From: Edolisoma coerulescens
Taxonomy: Eukaryota > Chordata > Aves > Passeriformes > Campephagidae
Direction: 5' to 3'
DNA length: 64,000 nucleotides
NCBI GenBank assembly: GCA_013397115.1
Contig: VWZW01000996.1
Coordinates: 1,441,611 to 1,505,610, forward strand
The position numbers and the translations under genes are program-made. Below, in pieces: positions 1 through 14,700 of the stretch; positions within the stretch are counted from its first letter, which is position 1; every line of letters begins with the position of its first letter. The notes beneath the pieces are model-generated. The model ran no database searches, was not told where the DNA came from, and worked only from the letters and a program-made list of their open reading frames with translations.

Positions 1-3000
1 CTCTATGCATGCTCCAGCTCTGGGCAAAAACTGAACTGAGGACCTGGGTGTTTATATTCACTATTACTTTCTCATAGTGATTAGGGATTAAAAGGATTTA
101 AATTGGGTAAGATTTAAATGAAGTTGCCTCTTCAGGTTTTTTGAAATGTACCACAAAACAGTCTGCTGGCAAGGAATGTTTTCCCACTGGTAAAAGGGCG
201 TATGTCTCCCTTTGGGATGTCAAGTATTCAATTATTTGAGGAAAATTATTCTGCTATTTCCAACAGACACTTCATGTTCTGTTCAGGAAAGGATAAAAAC
301 ATACAAAGTTGAACAAGCTTTGCAACCGTCAGATTTTTGACCTGGCGATTCCCTACACATTAGCCCCAGGGAAAAAATTCCATGTTGGCAGGCTTTATGA
401 AATCAATTTTTTTTTGCTTCATCCCACAAGAATTAGTTAGGTTAATCATTTGGAAACAATGCTGCCCAGCAAAAGAAAGAGAATTCATAGTCATACAGCA
501 CAGTAATTAAATGAACATTTTTTAACAGAGGTTTAAATGGCCACCCTTTTTCAGGTTAGCAAACTTTTTCCTTTGATTTGAAATTGCCTCAGGAATGAGG
601 GAAGGAACCAAGTTTCCGTCTATGCAGAAAAATCATCCTGTCACCAGCAGAATTTCTTGCAGACACCTCAGAAATGGAGATCAGACATCCTTCATCCACA
701 CGATGCTCCTTGTCCTATTTAGTGCTATAAAATGTTTCTATGCCCTTGTTATCAATACTTGATGTATTTATTTTTTACACTACCATCATTATGATTTATT
801 TTCACACTTGGAAGGACACTCGCATTACAAAGGAAACCTTGCAAAGAAGCAAAGGGACTCTGACTAGCTGCTCTCTCAGAAGCTGGCATACCCCTCCCAA
901 CTGCATCTCCTGCAACGCTGAGAATCAAGGGATGGTAACAATGGGCCACTCCATTCACCTTGCTAATTTATGCATGTTGCTCATTAGCGCAGGTCAACAG
1001 AGCTGAGTGGCTGGAAGACAGTGCTCTGAATTTCAAGTATCTTAACTGTGCAGTCAGCAGCACTGGTCTAGGACCCAGTGCTCCCTTGGTTTGCCACAGT
1101 TACCCTGCATATATTAGCCCAAAGCCAGTTGTGCTCACCCAGGATCCAATTCATTCATCTCTGGAATTCCTGTTACTTCCCTGAAAGCATTTATTCTCCC
1201 AAATCTTCACCAAAAGGACATTTGGCTTAATAACTTAAATCCACATCAGGACTCCTTTAGTTCTACTTTTTAAATTTCCATTTTGGAGAAAAAAACAACG
1301 ACAAAATCCCCACACCCACTTCTAGATATTTCCCCCTTTCTAATCTGCTAAAATCTCTGCCTGTTTACTATATGGGATTTTACAAACAGTATCAGACACC
1401 AAATAAAGCATCAGCTTGTACTGCCAATATAGTAATTAAGAACAACCAGCGTGCTTACATTCAAGCTTTTACTGGAGAAATTGGAGTCTGTTAAAATCTA
1501 GCAAAACTCAACCCTGCACATATGTTGTTTTGCTTTGTTTTGTTAAATGGGATGGAACATACCAGAACTTCAAAGATCAAAAAACACCCATAATTTCCTA
1601 AAACATTTGGAGCCTTTGCATGCAGTAAAAAGGGATAATTATCAAAGCATTTTGCTGTCACAATTGTTCATTTGGAAGAGGCACAGGAAAAAACCAACCA
1701 AATCCAAACCCAAAACTCTCAGCATAACAGAATGGTATCGCTGTAACTGCAGTAAATAAGAGAAAGTGTTAGGCAGATGGAGGGAGGCATCAGAGTGGCA
1801 CTCAGCACAGGGTCAGATGAGACAACAATGGCCATCGCAAGCAACTGCCTCAATAAGACAAGCCAGACATCTCACCTGCTCAAGGCACCTTCGACATCCA
1901 CTCAGAGGTGAAGAAACACGTTTCAGGGGGAAGAAAGAGCAGGGCTCTTCCTTTCTACCACACTTCTCATTTCTTTGCCCCTGTTATGTATTTTTATACT
2001 ATACAGAAGGGATGGAGCGAGGAAAACTGTTGTTGCAGACTGAAGTAGATTTTGACACAAGACCATAATTTGGACACACAAATTGGTGTGCCAAGCATTT
2101 TTTTTCAGAAATATTGTTTTTGGGAAGCCATTCACTTCAGCTGCATCCCTGAATCCTCTTTGGAAGCTCCCATTTCCAAGGTCACCTTCTCCCCCTTTCC
2201 TTGGGTGGGTAGGTAGAAGTCTGTAATGAATTTCATATTAGCTGTAACAGCAACCACAAAATCCATTTCTCATTTATATCTCATACTTGGACACTCAAAT
2301 GCAACCATATGAGTTACACATATATAGGTAAAGTCTTTAATACTGATAGAACTGATTTTTTAATAGCAATAATTTCAATAAGGTGTGACCCAGAAGCATC
2401 TTGTGGCATGGTAAAGTCCCTCTCCTGCCATGCACTCACTCCACAGAAGGCACAAAATGAAGCTGTAGCACTTCTGCCAATATATTTGCCCCAGGTAGTG
2501 TTAAACAGCTGTGTTCTCTGGCCAGTTATTTCTTGCTCTTGTTAGGGTCTTTCCGACAAAAACAAGCTGTCTGGATTTCAATGTTTTATGTTCAGTAAGT
2601 TATAGTCATTTTCAAAACATCTTTAACCTCTTCAGTGGGCGGTGGCCTGACAGGTGGACCTCTTGCATGTTTTCATACTAGGAGTCTGACAAACGTCTTC
2701 TGGAAAAAGCAGGCAGGGAGATGGTATGTAAAATTACAGAATATCAGCCAAACGAGGGGTGCATACTGCACTGCTCTCTATTTCACACTAGGACGGTAAA
2801 TCCTACTGTCTCATTTCTGCGACAAAAAATTGAGCAATAACAAAAGATTGTCCAGTGTTCATCTGGTTTTGTGACAGGCAGCTTTTATTTCAGCCTCTGG
2901 AGTACAAAGAGCAGAGACATGGTTTACACAGACGTGCCATGGGTGAGCTTGTATTCTGAAGGGCTGAAGCCTAACTCTACCCATCTGAAAGCACTGAAGA

Positions 3001-6000
3001 CATTTAAAAGCCATTCTGAAGGACAACCCTGTTATGAAGTTTCACATTATTTCAAAGCCCACGTTACTCAACAACAGCCTGTAAAGTATAGACAAATTAA
3101 ATGCACAGCTTCTCATTAAAGCAATGTATTACATTCTAGTAGAGCGAACACAGGAAAAGGAGGAAAACATGGCTTGGAGCCCCAGAGCACTGCAAATGAT
3201 TTCCTGGGTATTCTTAGTCCCGCTCCGTATTGTTTTTGTAGGAGCAACTGTGGGCATACTGCCCCTTCCTCCTCTCCCTCTTGCTCCTGCCACCACAGTA
3301 TCAAAGTGTATCATCTTTTTGGGACCTGACTGAATCACATGGCTGTATGAATGCACATGTTCCAGGCAGAAGAGTAAATGTTAGTGCTAAATACAACCAG
3401 CAAACGCTGGAAGTATGTTGTAGAAAAGATCAGAAAGTAACCTGTCCTCATTTCTGACTAGGCTGTAAGTCCGAAATGCTTCTTAGTTCTTGCAATGATA
3501 GAAGTGAGTGTTTCATTCTTCATGTAGGTGCACATTTTAGGTGAATATGGTTAGGAGAAATCCTTACTGACTGTATATGGTGATGAGGCCTATGGTGCTA
3601 CTTCATGCTTTTCTACCACATACACATCACCAGACAAAATGCAAGCCAAATACTGGCATGGGATTCTAAAAGATCTCTTAGGGAAATGCTAAGTTCTGTT
3701 TTTCTAAAGTAATGATTAAACAGTTGTGTGATCAGACTGCTTCTGCTCTGCTGGCAAACCTGCCAGAAACTACAGGCTCCCAACTCTGGGACAAAAGAGC
3801 CATTATAGACCAAATATTCACAGGAACTCAAAGCTGCTACTTCATGTTCTGGTAGAAGTCCCTGAAAAAGGTGGTGCTGTGATTTATGTGCCATTCAATG
3901 CTGTTTTCAAGACATTCACTGACCTGAAGAAGCACCATTAGAATACGTCAAGCACACATCAAAACCCATCCAAATCAACAGTGGCTGAAAATACATCATG
4001 TGCTTGACATACAGTAAATGACATGTCATATTTTATTTGACATTTCAAGGACAGCAGTGCCCATTTAAATGGAGACACAGTAATATAAATATTTTTTTAC
4101 TTGAGCTAACCAAAATCAAACAAGGCATCTTGATGAAGAGCTGTTCACTGAATATCAGAAGAAAAGAAAGAATTAAAATAGTAAAATCTCTAATGACTCA
4201 AATTATGAAACACAGAAGAGTCAACTTACAAGAAGATAACTCTACTAAAACATCATTATCTTGGGGGAAAATTCTGGTCACATAGGCTAACAACCTCCTA
4301 CTGATTGCCATGGAGCCATCATTTCAGCCATCCCTCTCCACTCCCTTTGCAGCTCTGCTTGGGTTTAGGTCTACAACTGAAACTGCCGGGACTATCAGCA
4401 TGACAACTGATATGGAAATAGGGATTAACATGATGGGAGTACAGAGAGCCAAGCACATAGCATGGGTCATGCTCTTTTTCCCTGCACAGACAAGACATCG
4501 CAAGGTAGCAGAGCTTTGAATCACATATGCTTCACCTGACACATCATCCTGAAGGCAGCTGCATAGGGACATCACCTGTAATAACAAAGGTCCTACAGGA
4601 CATGTTGACGGAAGAAAGGGGGATGTAATATAAACCATTCAAGAAGCAGCAGGCACACATGCAACTCTTTGCAGCAGGACTAGGAGATTCTCTCAAATTT
4701 AACATACAACAAATTGAAAGCTGACTGTCATACCTTCTTCTTTCCCACTTATAAAGACCACTCAAAAATGATCCTTGTAATCTTGTTTCATTTAAATATC
4801 CTAAAGGGGTTTTTTTCACCATATGTTGTGATGTAAAAGTAAGGTGCTGACAGAAAGCTTTTAAATTGAGGGCTAAATTGACTAAATTAATCTGCTGTCA
4901 CTGCTTTCACCTAATACTTTGCTGTAGAGTCCTAATCGATTCCTTCTTGCTCCATCTTCTCTCCGTTTCCAAGACATGAGGCTGCACTGCCCTGAACTGC
5001 TGTTTAGTCAAGCCAAATGCATTTAACTCTTTTACTCTGCCCTCACAGCTGTACCCTCCAGCAATCTAAGCAGCTTGCTGCTCCTCTCAGGTTTTAGTTC
5101 AGATTTGTACGTGTACTGAATGTAGCACCCTTCCCTGAAATAATGCCACGTTCTCAGTGAATGCATGACAGGAGCATTTGCAGGATGAGACCCACATGCG
5201 GTATGTGTAATCTAAGGATATCACATTGTGTAGATGCCATGTAGGAAAAGCCATTGTAAATGAGGATGGCCAGCATAAAGAATGAAGCAACCATGCAGAA
5301 ACCTAAAATCCAGGTAAATACCTCCTGTGAAGTATTCTTGCCCTCCATATTTTTTTCCTTGTAAGCTCTTACTACAAAGAATGCAATGAATTTATTAATG
5401 CCTAAACGTTCAATCTGTTAGAGAATACAAACAAACAAATCTAACTTTTTTTTTGTACCAAGGTCCTGCTCATAAATTCTGAGATGTCTATGCCCAAAAG
5501 AGAAAGTAAACAGAAATCTTGTGTTAGTGTATTAAACCAGAAGCAGGAAAAGGAGATTGAAGGCAGTAATCATATTAAGCCAGCAAGCAGAGAATTTTAA
5601 TCCCCCAAAACCCTCAAAAAGTTTGTGGTGAATCTTTTTAATTGCAGCAACTACAAAGAAAAATAATATGAGTAATATGCCATATGTCTAATTCTCCTTT
5701 CAGAGCTGTGGAGAATTGAGGAAGGTAGAGAAAGATACAATGCCAGGGTTTCATTTTAGACTTCAGAATTGAATACAGAGATCAACTAGTTCAAAGGACA
5801 TGAAAGAAAAAAGACTTCATGTACTTTGTGAATTTAACTTCTTCTTAATAGTTGTGTCTACGCTGCCATAACAAGACAAGCGCATACTGAGGGAAAATGG
5901 AAAAAGACAAAACTACTAACGAATGTGAAGTTATTTTTAAGACTCAGAATAGGATAATTCAAAGGACTGAGAACAAAAAGGAAGAGTAAAACTACAAAGC

Positions 6001-8730
6001 GATTTTTGACAGCCCTCTATTTAAAAAGTGGCTGAGCAGATTTATCAAAGTATGTGAAATGCTTGATCCTAAGCTGAACTTCCATGAAAACAGAATTATA
6101 TTCCTTTCTGTTCGTAGGTCAAAGAAACGCTGCCAGAGCCAAGGGAAAGGACAAAGAGCACTTTCTGATTTTAAATTAGGGAGTGCTGTACGTATAGACA
6201 CAAGTGCTTCTATATATCTAGCTAAAATGTGGCCCCCAAGCACAGAGTGTGTTTACACATTTAATTGACTAAAACCGAGAGGTCAAAGTCTGAATAGCTG
6301 AAAATTAAAATAGTATTCAATGGCACAAGTGAAAAGGAGGCCAACTGAAATATACAGAGAATGGAAATATGCAAACTTACTCAAAATGCTTTTTCTAATT
6401 AACAGTTACATCAAGGCTCTGGAAGTAGGATGCAACAGAGATGAAAAGATTTAAGAATCTTGTAATGCCAATTTGTCTCCTTGGTGGGTTGTAGATGGTG
6501 CTAGGGGAAAGAGGGCAAACATCAGGTAGAGCAGAGTAGGGCTGGGCTCAGCAAGGCATGCACAGGTTTGAAATACTCTAATACTTGGTTCTGCATGTGC
6601 TTTCACAAAAGATGAAAGGAATATAAGGAAATATAAGGGAAAAACTGAGCAGACTTTTTAAATCAAGCAAGAACAAGCAAAAAGACGCTTGTTAGTTACC
6701 AAGTCCTAATACAGACCACAATTCTGACAGCATCTTTACACGTACTCTTCTAAATCTCATTTGCTTTCTGTGCAACTACTTGTATTCTGTGGAATACAGC
6801 CACAGAAAGGTTTAAAATCCCGGTCAAATGATAAGTTGGCCAGAAAGAGGCCATGCCACCTTGGAAGTTTATCTTCTAACCACCTCCGTTACCTGCTACA
6901 CACATATTTTCAGGTCTATTGTCATGTTACACAGTTTGTGCTCCAAATTAAAATTTAAAGAAAACTCGAAACACCTCTACAGCTCAACTGGGCCATCAGG
7001 TAAAGTTTGGAATTCAATAATATATTATAAAATTATAAAATTCAGAAGATGGAAAACGTGAAACTTAGGTTTTCTGCTTAGCAGCACATCCTAGCAATAT
7101 CATACAATAGATGAAAACTACATCACATTGAATACAGCATTGAAGGGAATGTTTTCAGTCTCAGTTATCTGTACCCAGCTTAGTTGAGATTTTTTGATGA
7201 CTCCTCTAATTGTATACTTAGTATAAATTGTATTTGTATTGTAGGAGTATTGTCCTCCTTTTAGCACTGCGTTAAGTCTCAATTTTCAGATGTGATGAGA
7301 AAAATTTAATCCAAATTAATATATTTAGATTACATGTAAAAAAAAAAACTTACTAAAAATAAAAAATACTTTCACAAGTTCCTATTATTACTGCTGAAAT
7401 GAAAAGCAAAGAAAGCAGAAGCAGTTCCATTGCTCTGAGGGGTTTTCCTCTACTATTGTTTTCTCATACACATTACTTCAATGCCACTCCTGAAAAGCCA
7501 AACAGCCTCAGGTCTCGACTCTAGATGGCAGCAGCCTCCATTAGATTTTGGTTTTCTCCTTCCTTAGTGTCCTGGTCTTTGTTCCTTAACCCTCCAAACA
7601 ATCCCATACTTCCTTCTCTTCCCCCAAAATAAAGACTTCAGTGCTTCAAGCTGCACAGTTTGGGGAAGATGACTGGAAGGCATTTCTAACAAAAGAAATC
7701 AGGCCATTCCTGCAGTTAAGCTACAAGGTTCATCAAAGCATACAGAATAACTGAAGCCTGAAGTGGGAAAAAAGAAAGGAAGATTTTTCCCCTCCCCCTT
7801 TCCCTATCAGTCACCTGGAGATATACTGGAAAACAGTGCTTTATTTCAGCTAACGACAGCCCCTCAGAAAGGAAGGGGCAAAGGACAGAGAAAAAAGAAA
7901 AGAGACACCGAAGAAATGGAACAAAAAGGTGCCATTTCATAATGAATCTAAACTGGGCAAAAAGTCTTCCTGAACAATATGGCTTTAAAGCACTGAACAA
8001 TTTTACAAATCTCTCTCTTTGGACACGGTATACTGACACTATGCTGGTGGAGTCTGTTAGATGAGCCGAGGGTACTTTATGTATCATAAAACTTAACACA
8101 TAAGAAAGCCACTGCTCAAGGAAAAACACCCTGTCTGAATGCCTCTCCTTTTCTCTTCTCCTAATATTTACCTTTAGCTTTGGCACTAAGCCACCAGTCT
8201 TGGCAAGCATGTCCTTGCCCCATCCCGCTGCTAGTGTCTTCCCACCAGTGGCTATTAGGTTGGATACCGTACCTCCTCCAGCTTGTTAGTATTTCTCACA
8301 TGCCCTTTGACTTGATCACAACTCCAACATTCACATGAATGAAACTGAAACACAGAAATATCTTAAACAGAGATTTCTAGAGGTCCATGCACGCATAATT
8401 CCTTAACATCTGTAAATTGCTGCAATTAGAGCTGATTCTGTGAGCCCTTGAGCCCACAAGACACTTTATTTGGGCAAACAATCCCAGCTCAGCTGGATCA
8501 GTCCCCTTTGTGCACTTTCCCATAAATGTGTTTTAGAAACCAAGCTACTAGACTCTTAAGTTCACAGGTACTATCAGCATTTTGAGGATTCCCACATACA
8601 TGTGTGGCCATGGTTGGGACACACAGGGACATCAGAGAGCACTGAGGGAACAGCCTTTTGGAATAGTTACAGATGGAAGGCACTTAACGTGGTGCTCTAG
8701 AGCATCAACAGGTTATGTTTGCGCTATTTT
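1..8730. other. KLF12 left intron, unassigned sequence
   Basis: AT-rich unique sequence with no recognisable exon, RNA gene or named repeat. Open frames are short and without family resemblance. The longest, a minus-strand frame at 7716-8210 (164 codons), lies over a purine-rich plus strand and has biased, low-information composition. Confidence 0.6.
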
Positions 8731-8733
8731 CAA

Positions 8734-8763
8734 AACCCTAACCCTAACTCTAACCCTAACCCT
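8734..8763 (+). repeat. Interstitial telomere-like array (CCCTAA)5
   Basis: Five consecutive hexamers, CCCTAA, CCCTAA, CTCTAA, CCCTAA and a partial CCCT, occupy about 30 bases, with a further isolated ctaaccctat about 25 bases on. This is the vertebrate telomere repeat in its C-rich orientation. It is flanked by unique sequence, so it is internal and not a chromosome end. Confidence 0.85.
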
Positions 8764-8769
8764 CTCCAT

Positions 8770-11700
8770 CCCAAGCCACAGACACCTCTAACCCTATGGA
8801 CAAGCAGGTTACAGAGCTAACACGTGCCAGTGCCCTCTCTGGCATGACTCACCACAACTCAGCTGAACTTGGGTACCCACACAAGACAAGTGACAAATAC
8901 CCATGACAAGGGACACGGACTGGACTCTGCCCATTAGATTTGTCCATTCATCTGAGCAACCAAGTTATCCCTGCTACTTTTGGAAAAGGATCTACCATCA
9001 CCAAGTTATGTCACTGCTAAAGGGCTCAAATGTTAAATCAACAAATGAAGACTTCCACTCACATATATTCCAAAACTTGACCTCCTTGCCGTATCAGAAC
9101 TGAAGCATTCCAGACATGAAGTGTCTTCTAAAAGACCAAGCTCACACTATCCCAATGCTTTTTAAGCAGCAAGCCCCAACTACCCAACACTGACATACAT
9201 AGTTCTGTGTTGTGTGTGGGTAAAAAACCCCTGAAACTGGTGAATCTAAACATTAAATCCTGCAATTGGATCCAAATGGTCAAACTAGTGTCAACTGAGA
9301 CCCCACAAAAATGAAATATATTCTCTGAAGGTGCAAGGCTTGCTTGTATGAGTGTACTTGCACCACCGGGATCAAAATCTTTGCTTTTGGGTCTAACACA
9401 ATTACAATTCAGAAATGGCAACTGAACCATGACCACTTTAAAAACTGCATCTCAAGGGCCCAACACAATTTATGAGAGCAGCAGAAATCACCAGTGGTCT
9501 CACCCTTAGGACTACAGTAATAAACAATTCACTTTTGTGCTACCAGAGAGAGCAAAAAGAGAGCAAACAAAGCAGTAAACCTCCATCTTCCCTTTATTCT
9601 CAATTATTATCAGATTTATCTATAATTCATAGGCTTTACTATGAGAATCAACATAAAATGTGAACAGAGTTCAGATTTATGAATTTATTCTCTCAATACC
9701 CAAGTGAGGTTGATGGACAATGTTACTACCGTTTTTCAGAGAAAGGAATGACACACAGACTGCCCATTTTTTTTCTTCTTTCTTTCTCTTTTTGTATTCT
9801 TTTTTTCAATACAAATGGAACAGAAATAAAGAATGGAATGAAATATATGGCTGATTGGGGCATCCTTAAAAATAAGGGCATAAGAAATCTATGATAACCG
9901 GGGTGGTATTTGGTAGATAAGAAATCCTTAGTCACAGTCCCCTATACCTACTGAATGCAAAGGTATATGTGATTCGAGGTAACTCATCCTTCAAACTCCG
10001 TTTTTCTGGCCTTCACTGGGTTCTCTGTTTAGGATTAGAACTCACACAATAATTTTACAAGAGGGATTTTTTTTCTCCAGGATGATATCTTTACATCTCC
10101 ATTTGTTATGTTCTCTTTAAAACTCTTTCTTTTTTTCTGTTCTTAGTTAAGTGGTTTGCTTAGACTCCTTTGATAGCCAAAGGAAAGACAGACCCAGGGA
10201 GAAACTGACAATTCTTGGGATAATTCACCTCATTTATCTTAGACATAAATGTTTTCAAATGGGATGGAGAAGTCCAGCTCTCTCCAGTAAATGAAGAATG
10301 AACTCTACTGATGAAAGGAGTCATACCAAGAGAAGCACCTAACACTTATTTATCCATGGCAGTATCTTCAGCTGCTATGCAGAAGGCAACAGGTGACACT
10401 GGGAAATCATGGCAACTATTTCCACAGAGCTGATAAAAAAAGGTGGTGATTTGCAAAATATTGTTAAGAACGGAGAAAACGGAATGGAAGAAAAAAAAAA
10501 AGAAGACTTATTTGGTTTAGAAGTTGTTTGATTGCCCAACAAATTCCTAAGTCATTTGCCTACTTATATTTACATAGTTGTGCATTTATGAAAATGCAGT
10601 CTGAGTGAGGCACTGCAGAAGGTGTCTGGAGGCAACACAGGGCATGCTGATACACCCTTGACTTTAATGTATCAGCCTTGTAATGAGGGACTAATTTGGT
10701 TCTAAGCACTAGCTTGGCAGAAACAAAATACTTACAGACTATTAATAGAGAAACTTCTCACAGAAGCTGTGACCTTTATGACTTAGCATGGTTTACAGCC
10801 CTACCTCTGCTACAATTAAGCAGAGCCTTACTGCAAAACAACAGATTTCTGCCTTTTTTTTTTCTGCCCCAATTATAAGGAAAGCACTGCTAAAGCAGAG
10901 CTACTGTTTAGTACACATCCTGATGCAAATCCCTTCTGCAGTATGGAGGTGTACTGAAACACAGTAAGTTTATGCTGCTCTGAACGACAATGTTCCCTAC
11001 TGTCCTGCAAACATCTGTCCTCAACAGCCACCCTTAGCTGAAGGCCTAGGGAGATTTACAGACAATGATCTCTATAAAACTAATTAATAATGAGAAAATA
11101 TTATCAGTCACAATGTTACAGTGGAATTGGGGGAAGGTGGAGAAGTTTACTGAAGGGGTTATTTCTCTCACTTCCAAGTCAGACATATGTAATAGGTTTC
11201 TAACGACTTTTGAGTACAATTAAACGTTTAAAATCAGTATTGCAAATGCCTGATGGAAAACAGTTATGAAACACATCAGAGAGGACAGTCCATTTACTAT
11301 TTCAGCCTTTATTTGTCAAGCCATGTGCCAACAAAAATACTGGTCATTAAGGTCACTGAGAATAGAAGAACCATAGAAAAAATAAATCAGTATCATTTTT
11401 AACACAAGTGGCAGAAGTCTATAACTCAGGAAAATATGTAATGAAAAATACATATTTTTGTTTTTAAACACATTAAATAAACTTTTTTTAAATCGTAAAA
11501 GATTCATCTGACTCCATCTGCTCATTGCTGTAGCTCACAGCAGAAAACAGAGCATCAGTGAAAGGATTAATAAAAGCACAGGTGCATTGGATTAAACAAC
11601 AACAAAAAAAGACATAAAACAACGTAAAAGGACAACAAATTAGTTCCAGAAATACAAGCTAAAGAGATATTTGGAAATAATTATACCAAGAGGTACAGTA

Positions 11701-13925
11701 ATCCTAGTTCTTCCTGGCACTGCAGAAATGAGGAGCTCTATAGGGACGTGCCAACAGGTCAAGCAGCTGAATGAGCAACAAGCATCATTTTGTTGTACCT
11801 AAGAATGAGAGTTGAAGAAATGACCATCTCTTTAGAAGCAAATGGTGAGAGCAGCTAAATGACTGTTATTTCAGCAGTTTTATGCTTTGTAACTATTTGT
11901 GCCAGAAGAAGTGATGTTCTGAATGTAATGAGTGACAGAGCAGTCCATGGTAAGCATGTTTCTTTAATTTATCCTGCTCTTAGTAATAGATTCAAACAAT
12001 GGCAGATCTAGAATTAATTTGGTCTCAAGAAGAGAGTGCAGAGTGGAAAAGGCTCCCCATGAAAATCATTTCAGTCACCTCTCTGACGGCTGGCCCACAG
12101 CCATGTTACCCTATGAATGCCAAATTTGTGAGATAACTGAGGGGAGACAGTAAAGCTCTGCACAGCCAAGAATGTAACGATAGGAAGTGATTATTCACTA
12201 TTTTTTCTAAGAACTGGGGACTTTAATTGAACAGAGGGGAGAACATTTTTATTTTTTTCACATAACACACACTTAGAGGTCACTGTCACTGCATATTGCA
12301 GGGGCCAAGAACGTAGATGAGCTCAAAGGAGGATTAAACAAGTTCACACAGGGCAGGGCCATATATGGATATTAAACATTAGGGTCAAGTAATAGCCTCA
12401 GAAGCTGAGAGGCAGAAACTACTGATTTTTTATTTTTTTTTTAATGCTGTAAGGTAAAAGGTGGATAGAGGGAGAGAACGCAGGTATTCCAGAGGAAGAA
12501 TTGCTCTATTGCAACCTTGTTTCTCTGCTCTTTTGGTAAACACTAGCCAGGTTACTGGGTTCACTTGGACCTCAGTGGGAAGGATTTTAGACTTTGGTCA
12601 GTTGTTTCTACACACAAACTAGTGAAACATGCCCTTTTGAAACCAGCTTTTGAATGCCAGCTTTAGTGAAGGACTCCTGTATCAGAGGAGTTGCTAGTTC
12701 TTATCCCAACAGGACTAGGAGGACCTCCACATTACTTGGAGTGCCTACAAATACATGGCACATGTAACAAATGACAGCTTTAAAAACAGCAGACCAAAGG
12801 AAACACGCTTATCAGAAAGGAGAAGGTTCAACTTGCAACACCCAGACTGTCCCTCAGCCCAGCAAGGCAGGGCTCTTCACTGTACACTGTCCATTGTTTT
12901 GTTCACATCAAATCCAGATCACAAGCTGATGAGCATAGTACCACTTCCTATTCAAGCACATTTCATAGTCAAGAAGGACATGTCAGGAATCTTCTCAGTG
13001 TCATCTAGCCCAGGAAACAGGTGTAGGGAGCATGAAGAAATGTCTAAGGGCATGGGAAGGTGGTGAGTGGGCTTCTCAGTCTCACTGTGAGAGGCTAGAG
13101 GAAGGGTAAGGAGCCATTACCAAGGCAAAAGGGGAAGGGACAGCTGCAAAAAAAAAAAAGGACATGTAGGCTGCTGAGGTTCCTGAAACCATACTGTGAG
13201 AGGCAATAGGAAATCTGAAGGCTGAGAAGTGGCAGAGATTTCAACAGCTGGCTCAACACATCAAGTCTCTTTGATCTCACTGTTAGGACAGGTACCTCCA
13301 AAAACACTCCTGTTCTCAGAACAGGGTTATCTTAGCTACTTTTGCTCAAGTCTGGTGGTAGAAGTAACAATACCATGGAAACTACTTTAATTTTCTCCAT
13401 TGAAATCATTGTAGGGTTTAGTGCTTGTACCAAGCTCAGACACAACAGTGTTTAATGATATTACCATGACACAGTGATAGAGAGGGTGAATAAGAATCTA
13501 AAAAAAAAATAATAAAAATCAAAAAACCCTCCACAAGATTGCCTGACAAGTAATTTTTATGAAATGAAAATAATTTACACAGCAGTTTTACAGAAAAAGG
13601 AAATTATGCCATTAATCAGCAGTGCTGGATAATTACACTGTACATGAGGCCTTGCTTTTAGGGAAAAATATAAGCTAATAAAGACAGTCAGATGATCGGT
13701 AATGGTAGGGCTTTTGGGAGATACCAGAGACACAAAGCCTAATAATTTAACACTAAGGAGTATAATGACTGTGAAACCAAATTATTTTAAGTTTACATTA
13801 ATTTTCCACCCAATTACATATCTAACATTAAATCCAAAAGCTAGAGAATTCCCCTCAGCTGTGAACAACCACAGCGACAATGAGAAAGCCAAGGGGATGT
13901 GATCTCAAACATGACCGGACTCTGA
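8770..13925. other. KLF12 left intron, unassigned sequence
   Basis: Unique AT-rich intron with short A-runs (for example near 10490, 13150 and 13500). I see no gene, tRNA, identifiable repeat or convincing exon in it. Confidence 0.6.
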
Positions 13926-13929
13926 ATGT

Positions 13930-14300
13930 ATCCTCCCAACTGCTGTGTACATCCTTAATATTCAGAGGTCTGCTCGGGAATTAAAGCCAGTTCACACTTC
14001 CCTTCAGTTACTGCCGGTTCAAATAAGGTCTCTCTCTAATACAGTCAACTGCAGTCAATCAATTTTCTTTGTGGTGTCTCTCTGCACCTCTCAAGCACCA
14101 GCAGCAGATGGCTCAGCCTAGCTGTCTCACTGCCATATTTGTAAGGGAGGAACCAGTGAAAAGTTGAACAACATTGAATTAACAATGAAAATGAGGACTG
14201 GAATGTAATGAGAGTGTTTCATTACCTTTGCGTTGTAAGCAATTTAGCCCTGATTATTATTGACCTCTGGCAATATTGTATCCAAGTAAAATGTGCTATC
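13930..14300. promoter_or_regulatory. Candidate conserved noncoding stretch
   Basis: Balanced-composition unique sequence contains an E-box (cagcagatggctc), inverted TTGAT/ATCAA-type sites (cagtcaatcaattttctttg), a Crx/Otx-like ggaattaaagcc and several ATTA cores (gaattaacaatgaaaatgag). No reading frame or repeat accounts for it. Function is inference. Confidence 0.22.
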
Positions 14301-14477
14301 CTAAAAAGCATGGGTATACTGGAAGGCAGACATTGCTTCTGAGTGCACTCATAAATAAACTAGAGTGTTTCCCTTCCTGTGTTAGAGGCTTAACTTACAG
14401 CTGAGTTATCAGAATTCAGCAGTCACCCTTACTTTGTGTCTGCACAACAAACAACACAACTTGATATAGTACACCTG

Positions 14478-14700
14478 GAAAATTATTATTATTATTATTA
14501 TTACCACCATCACTTCTGTGGCACCCAAAAGAGCACTAGGTACTTCACAAAGTAGTTAAAAAGACAAACTATGTCCTACAATGGGCTAATACTTGGTGAA
14601 ACAGTAGAACTACACAGGGTGGAAAAACAGGAGGAGGTGGTGTAACAGGAGGAAGTATACAGGTTACAGGAGTAACATTAAACAGTTACTAATCTGGGGG
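14478..14700 (+). repeat. Probable ancient amniote repeat with (ATT)n run
   Basis: An (ATT)7-type microsatellite at 14482-14503 is followed by a segment in which gcactaggtacttcacaaag and aaaagacaaactatgtccta resemble the old CR1/L2-like tails common in reptiles, which carry a TTATTA run, a tgctaggtgctgtacaaaca-like block and a 'gacagtccctgcc' block. Similarity is weak and remembered, so both family and boundaries are uncertain. Confidence 0.4.

Noticed and set aside
7716..8210. Minus-strand open frame of 164 codons
   Set aside because: It lies opposite a purine-rich plus strand, giving a biased composition, and has no recognised domain, splice context or start context.
8731..8800. Chromosome end suggested by telomere repeats
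   Set aside because: Only about 30 bases of repeat, with unique sequence on both sides and a gene continuing across.
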